Assembly: GCA_029219585.1 (NCBI GenBank)
Contig: JAQXTR010000062.1
Coordinates: 58,219-122,218, forward strand
DNA: 64,000 nt
From: Clostridiales bacterium
GTDB lineage: Bacteria; Bacillota; Clostridia; UBA1381
Direction of reading: 5' to 3'
Translations under genes and position numbers: made by a program
In this document: positions 60,782-64,000 of the stretch, one piece after another
Position numbering within the stretch: the stretch's first letter is position 1
How the letters are laid out: each line of letters starts with the position of its first letter
The notes under the pieces: model-generated
Databases searched by the model: none
Told to the model about the DNA's origin: nothing
What the model saw: the letters and a program-made list of their open reading frames with translations, nothing else

Positions 60782-62002
60782 TCACCAGTACATTCTGAAG
60801 TAATGAAGGAGTCTTATAAGGGCCTCCATGAAGTAGTAGTCGCCCCAGATGACAGGCTCGTTCACGCAAAGATCAAGCTTGAACGCGTATACACCCGCCT
60901 TTAAAACAGCCGTTTTACTTTCTTCCGGCGTATACATATAATTCTTTATAAGATCGTGTATAAGCACCTTTGCGGCCGCCTCATAAACCTTTCTGTCCTC
61001 ATCATAGAGCGGAAGCTGCTTAGCAAGCTCCAGCATACCGCACGCCGCTACACACGCCGCTGAGGTATCGCGCTGATCGTCATCACTCTTATAAAGGAAA
61101 TCCCAGTTAGGACAATTATCACTCTGCAGACGGTTTAAAAAATAATTCGAAACACGCTTTGCAACCTCTAAGAGCGCACTGTCACCGGTATAGGTATAGC
61201 TTATCGGCAATCCGTATATTGCCCATGCCTGACCTCTCGCCCAGCAGCCGTCCTTATTGCCGTCGCCCTGACCTGTCCAGCCCTCGATCGGCTCTCCCGT
61301 TACAATGTCCTTTCTGAAATTCTGATGCGTTGAAGCATCATCCTTTACCATATAATCAGCGACATTTGTGATATGACTGTATGCCATATCATAATACTTT
61401 TTGTCGCCCGTAACCTCTGCAGCCCAATACAGGAGAGGTATATTAAGGCAGCAGTCTATTATATATTCTCCCGTACATTCATGTGTTGTATCCTCAAGAA
61501 GTCCCCGGACCTGGATAATTCCCGCCTTATCACGGAAGCGCGAAGCAAGCTTTTTGGCCGCAAGCAGCGCGGTCTCCTTTGAAAACTCATCACCTGTTGC
61601 CTTATAGGCGGCAACACATGAGAGAATGTAGAGGAAGCCTATATCGTGGTGATCGAGAATATCATTGTTCTCATAACGTTCACGAAAGCTCTTTGAATGG
61701 ATAAGTCCAACCTTTTTATATTTTTCATCGCCCGTAAGCTCATAGCAGAGCCATATCATACCCGTCCAGAACGAGCTGGTCCAATCGGAATATAAAAACG
61801 GGTCAGCATTGTTTGTAGGCCGATACTCCCCGTTCATGCCGCCGGAGGACGGGAACTTTTCCGTGAACTTCTCAAGGTTGTTTTCAACAACCTTAACAGC
61901 ATAGTCAAGAGCCTGTCTGAAATCATTTTCGTCTATGTTCTCCGCAAGCTTTATCCAATCCTGCTTTAACGGTTCCTTTTTGATTCTTTCAAAATTTATC
62001 AT
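60782..62002 (-). CDS. Unsaturated glucuronyl hydrolase, GH88
   Basis: A 406-residue glycoside hydrolase of family 88 that removes the 4,5-unsaturated uronic acid left by polysaccharide lyases. The (alpha/alpha)6-barrel motifs are present: NNADPFLYSDWTSSFWTGMI near residue 68, DILDHHDIGFLYILSCVAAY near 113 (first catalytic Asp), EYIIDCCLNIPLLYWAAE near 180 (second Asp), and DGCWARGQAWAIYGLP near 250. No signal peptide, so it acts in the cytosol on imported oligosaccharides. Start 62002 follows AAAGG by about nine bases. Directly upstream of the PL8 lyase in one operon, giving a matched lyase-hydrolase pair. Confidence 0.93.
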   Translation of the reverse strand: MINFERIKKEPLKQDWIKLAENIDENDFRQALDYAVKVVENNLEKFTEKFPSSGGMNGEYRPTNNADPFLYSDWTSSFWTGMIWLCYELTGDEKYKKVGLIHSKSFRERYENNDILDHHDIGFLYILSCVAAYKATGDEFSKETALLAAKKLASRFRDKAGIIQVRGLLEDTTHECTGEYIIDCCLNIPLLYWAAEVTGDKKYYDMAYSHITNVADYMVKDDASTHQNFRKDIVTGEPIEGWTGQGDGNKDGCWARGQAWAIYGLPISYTYTGDSALLEVAKRVSNYFLNRLQSDNCPNWDFLYKSDDDQRDTSAACVAACGMLELAKQLPLYDEDRKVYEAAAKVLIHDLIKNYMYTPEESKTAVLKAGVYAFKLDLCVNEPVIWGDYYFMEALIRLLHYFRMYW

Positions 62003-62030
62003 ATTTATCATCCTTTCCGGCTTATAGATT

Positions 62031-62150
62031 TGGGCTGTATCATATTTAGCAGCTAATTCTTGTCCTCTTTGCCACTGCTTGCCCCCCTTTTTTAGACCGC
62101 CAAAGGCGGTATCAAAAAGGGGGACAAGGGATTGGTTTTGCTGCAGCCCA
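62031..62150. repeat. Nested palindromic element with strong hairpin
   Basis: Outer TGGGCTG (62031-62037) pairs with CAGCCCA (62144-62150). Further in, TTGTCC matches GGACAA, and the core GCCCCCCTTTTTTAGACCGCC pairs with GGCGGTATCAAAAAGGGGG around an AAA loop (62102-62104). It separates the large upstream gene from GH88 and could attenuate read-through. The layered symmetry resembles a small palindromic repeat unit dispersed in genomes. Confidence 0.65.
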
Positions 62151-62163
62151 TTGAATATTAAAA

Positions 62164-64000
62164 TTAATTTACATCAAATATCGGTTTCTGTCCGGCAAGC
62201 GAATCCCAGCCCATTATCTTTACTGACTGGCTCTCGCCCTTTTCGAAGGTAACTTCACCCTCACCGCCGGATATAGCAGCGGTATATACTCTTGCTAGCG
62301 TGCTGTCGGCATTGTATACAGCAGCTATAAGCACACCGTCCTCTGAGTTTACAACAGTTGCTTTGCTGTCCTCCACTGTTACTGTCGGCACAGCTTCCTT
62401 GATTGTATAAGTCTGTACATAGTCACCCGACTTAAGTATCAGTCTGCCGTCCTGTTCGGTTACGCTAACACCCGCGGGTACCGTTATACAGTCCGCAGCG
62501 TTTATATTACCGAATATCGATATGCTGCCCCCGAAATTATTGATTGTAACAGCTGCATTTTCCGACACCGGAGTGAACATATAGCCGTTAGGCATAGCGT
62601 CTGTGTTGTAAAGCCTTGAGATGTGCAAATTGTCAAAGTAGGTTTTTGACGTTGCGGCAATTTCCTCAGTCTTGTAGTTCTCGCGCATTGTTACGGAGTA
62701 GAAGCCTTCGTTGCCCTTAATCTGTGCCTCAATTGTGCTCCAGTCATACTCGCCTATCTTCTCACCGTTGAGATAAGCGTATGCCTTTTTTGTGGTTACG
62801 CCGTCAACGGTCACCTTGTCAAGCACAAGACTTACATTATACCAGTTGCCCGGCTCATATATAACACCACATTCTCTGCCAAAGCACATTATTTTTCCGT
62901 TCGCCATAAAAGCAATCGGTGTCGCTATGGAGTTGAGACCCGCTCCGTCTGTCGCGTCAATATTTGCCCTCCAGCTCTCGCCGTAGTAGCTTGTCTTTAC
63001 ACCGAAGGAAACATCTCCGTTACCATCGGGCATGATGCTCATGCTTATCTGAACGGGGTAATCCTCCTCACCGGCGTAGAAATCCTTTATAACCTGAATA
63101 TTCTTCTCGCCCGCATAGCCGTTCGCTTTAAAAGCTATTGCTCTGTCCGTCTTATACGGCGCAGTCTCACGGTTAAGCGAAAGATTTGTATCTCCTACAA
63201 TCACACTCTGGAACAGGCTCTGATCCCAACCGCTCACTTGAGTTCCTCCGCTGTTTGTCGGCTTCGCGTTTGTTACGGTGTAGACAGCGTCCGCTGACGG
63301 GAACATCTTATCTCTCTGACCGGTGTTTGCGCTTGTTATCTCACTGCTGCCGTCCGAGAGCATCACCTCAGAATTGAAGCTGTTTGAATATATATCCGTC
63401 ACTGCATTAAAGGTGTATACAAATTTATTATCGTTCGAATCTGTAACCTCATATGTATAGCCGTCATATATACCACCGTCCGTTACCGTTTCGCCGTAAA
63501 TATTCTTTACAATTGCAGTTCCCGTCATTCCGTTCTTCCATATCGGAGTAATCGCAGATACGGGATAGCCATTAATGAATCCTGAAATATCATGTTCCGA
63601 CACTGTGATATTATTTTCCATAAAGCCCTCAATCGGACCTTCAATATTCTTCTCGGCTTTAATATTATCAATATAGAGATTACCGCCTTTAAGCTGTATA
63701 CCACTTGTATACTCGAAGCTTACGTTATTTCTGTCCTCGAAATCAGCGTCGGCAACAGTTATTGTCTGTCCTTCCTTGCTGTTTATAAGTCCCGTAAGCG
63801 TTACCGTCTGATGCTTTGCGTCCCTGTCAATCACCCAGTCAACGTGATAGCGACCGCCCTTTAAATAATAAAGGCTTGTTCCGTTTGCCTGCATGACATT
63901 TGCGCCGTTGAACTGCAGTGCTCCGTTGGCTGTCAGCGAAAGATAATCGGCTGCCTGATAGCCTGCTCCGTTTCTGTACAAATAAGCTGAGAATGTACAG
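62164..64000 (-). CDS. Large extracytoplasmic protein, C-terminal part (cut by window edge)
   Basis: The frame is open to the right edge, so only the last ~612 residues are seen. Sequence is beta-rich throughout. QISMSIMPDGNGDVSFGVKT through KTYFDNLHISRLYN resembles a concanavalin/LamG-type jelly-roll of about 190 residues, a carbohydrate-binding or structural fold. The last ~130 residues look like small Ig-like modules (ISIFGNINAADCITVPAGVS, KEAVPTVTVEDSKATVV). There is no SLH or sortase anchor at the C-terminus, which ends SLAGQKPIFDVN. It lies upstream of GH88 and PL8 on the same strand and is probably a secreted polysaccharide-degrading or -binding protein of the same locus; the catalytic part would be upstream. 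Confidence 0.7.
   Translation of the reverse strand, partial: CTFSAYLYRNGAGYQAADYLSLTANGALQFNGANVMQANGTSLYYLKGGRYHVDWVIDRDAKHQTVTLTGLINSKEGQTITVADADFEDRNNVSFEYTSGIQLKGGNLYIDNIKAEKNIEGPIEGFMENNITVSEHDISGFINGYPVSAITPIWKNGMTGTAIVKNIYGETVTDGGIYDGYTYEVTDSNDNKFVYTFNAVTDIYSNSFNSEVMLSDGSSEITSANTGQRDKMFPSADAVYTVTNAKPTNSGGTQVSGWDQSLFQSVIVGDTNLSLNRETAPYKTDRAIAFKANGYAGEKNIQVIKDFYAGEEDYPVQISMSIMPDGNGDVSFGVKTSYYGESWRANIDATDGAGLNSIATPIAFMANGKIMCFGRECGVIYEPGNWYNVSLVLDKVTVDGVTTKKAYAYLNGEKIGEYDWSTIEAQIKGNEGFYSVTMRENYKTEEIAATSKTYFDNLHISRLYNTDAMPNGYMFTPVSENAAVTINNFGGSISIFGNINAADCITVPAGVSVTEQDGRLILKSGDYVQTYTIKEAVPTVTVEDSKATVVNSEDGVLIAAVYNADSTLARVYTAAISGGEGEVTFEKGESQSVKIMGWDSLAGQKPIFDVN

Noticed and set aside
1..64000. 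CRISPR array, prophage or conjugative element
   Set aside because: No regularly spaced identical repeats, Cas genes, integrases, capsid or relaxase genes were found on either strand.

Overview
The window looks like chromosomal DNA of a spore-forming, anaerobic Gram-positive of the class Clostridia, probably a gut or fibre-associated species. The evidence is the AGGAGG-type ribosome binding sites before most genes, many consensus TTGACA-N17-TATAAT promoters, a SPOCS (DUF3794)+LysM protein and a PdaB-like deacetylase typical of spore formers, an SLH-anchored surface protein, AdhE, a dimeric-type glycyl-tRNA synthetase, and the neighbour pairs lon-engB and ECF transporter-truA. No phage, conjugative element, CRISPR array or rRNA operon is visible. 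The species cannot be named from this sequence.

Layout. 1-9.8 kb: the 5' end of a SpoVB/MurJ-type flippase, aroA, a convergent pair (TatD-linked radical SAM protein and M18 aminopeptidase), a previously unlisted 49-residue membrane peptide behind two overlapping LexA boxes, a fused two-ATPase ECF transporter module with truA, and two membrane proteins. 9.9-17 kb: a TetR regulator with a frameshifted methyltransferase, an AEC-family permease, a PdaB-like deacetylase, an apparently catalytically dead transposase-like protein, a Ca-type P-type ATPase and a DtxR/MntR-type regulator with a promoter-terminator leader. 17.2-17.7 kb: five tRNA genes (Val, Asp, Phe, Gly, Cys). 17.7-30.6 kb: a transglutaminase-like protein, an ECF sigma/anti-sigma pair, glyQS, rhamnulokinase, an acyl-CoA ligase-like enzyme, the SPOCS-LysM protein and a 923-residue SLH protein.

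30.6-36.4 kb is a minus-strand run leuC-leuD-leuB-lon-engB. 36.5-46 kb holds an ATP-grasp protein, a YesM/YesN-like two-component system and a rhamnose-type ABC importer. 46.1-50.2 kb has a phosphopantetheinyl transferase, adhE and a DUF421 protein. 50.2-54.8 kb is a five-gene envelope module (anchored protein, ABC ATPase, permease, histidine kinase, response regulator) with a GC-rich palindrome upstream. 54.9-57.6 kb carries a methyltransferase, coaBC and trmB. 57.6-64 kb starts with a MITE-like element, then a minus-strand polysaccharide cluster: a family 8 polysaccharide lyase, a GH88 unsaturated glucuronyl hydrolase and the 3' part of a large protein cut by the window edge.

Working together: the ABC importer and rhamnulokinase suggest rhamnose use, with the adjacent kinase/regulator pair as the likely sensor. 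The PL8 and GH88 enzymes form a lyase-plus-unsaturated-uronyl-hydrolase route for an acidic polysaccharide such as a glycosaminoglycan. The most unusual items are the SOS-controlled micropeptide, the inactivated RAYT-like protein, the palindrome and possible His-rich leader peptide before the ABC/two-component module, and the 305-bp inverted-repeat element.
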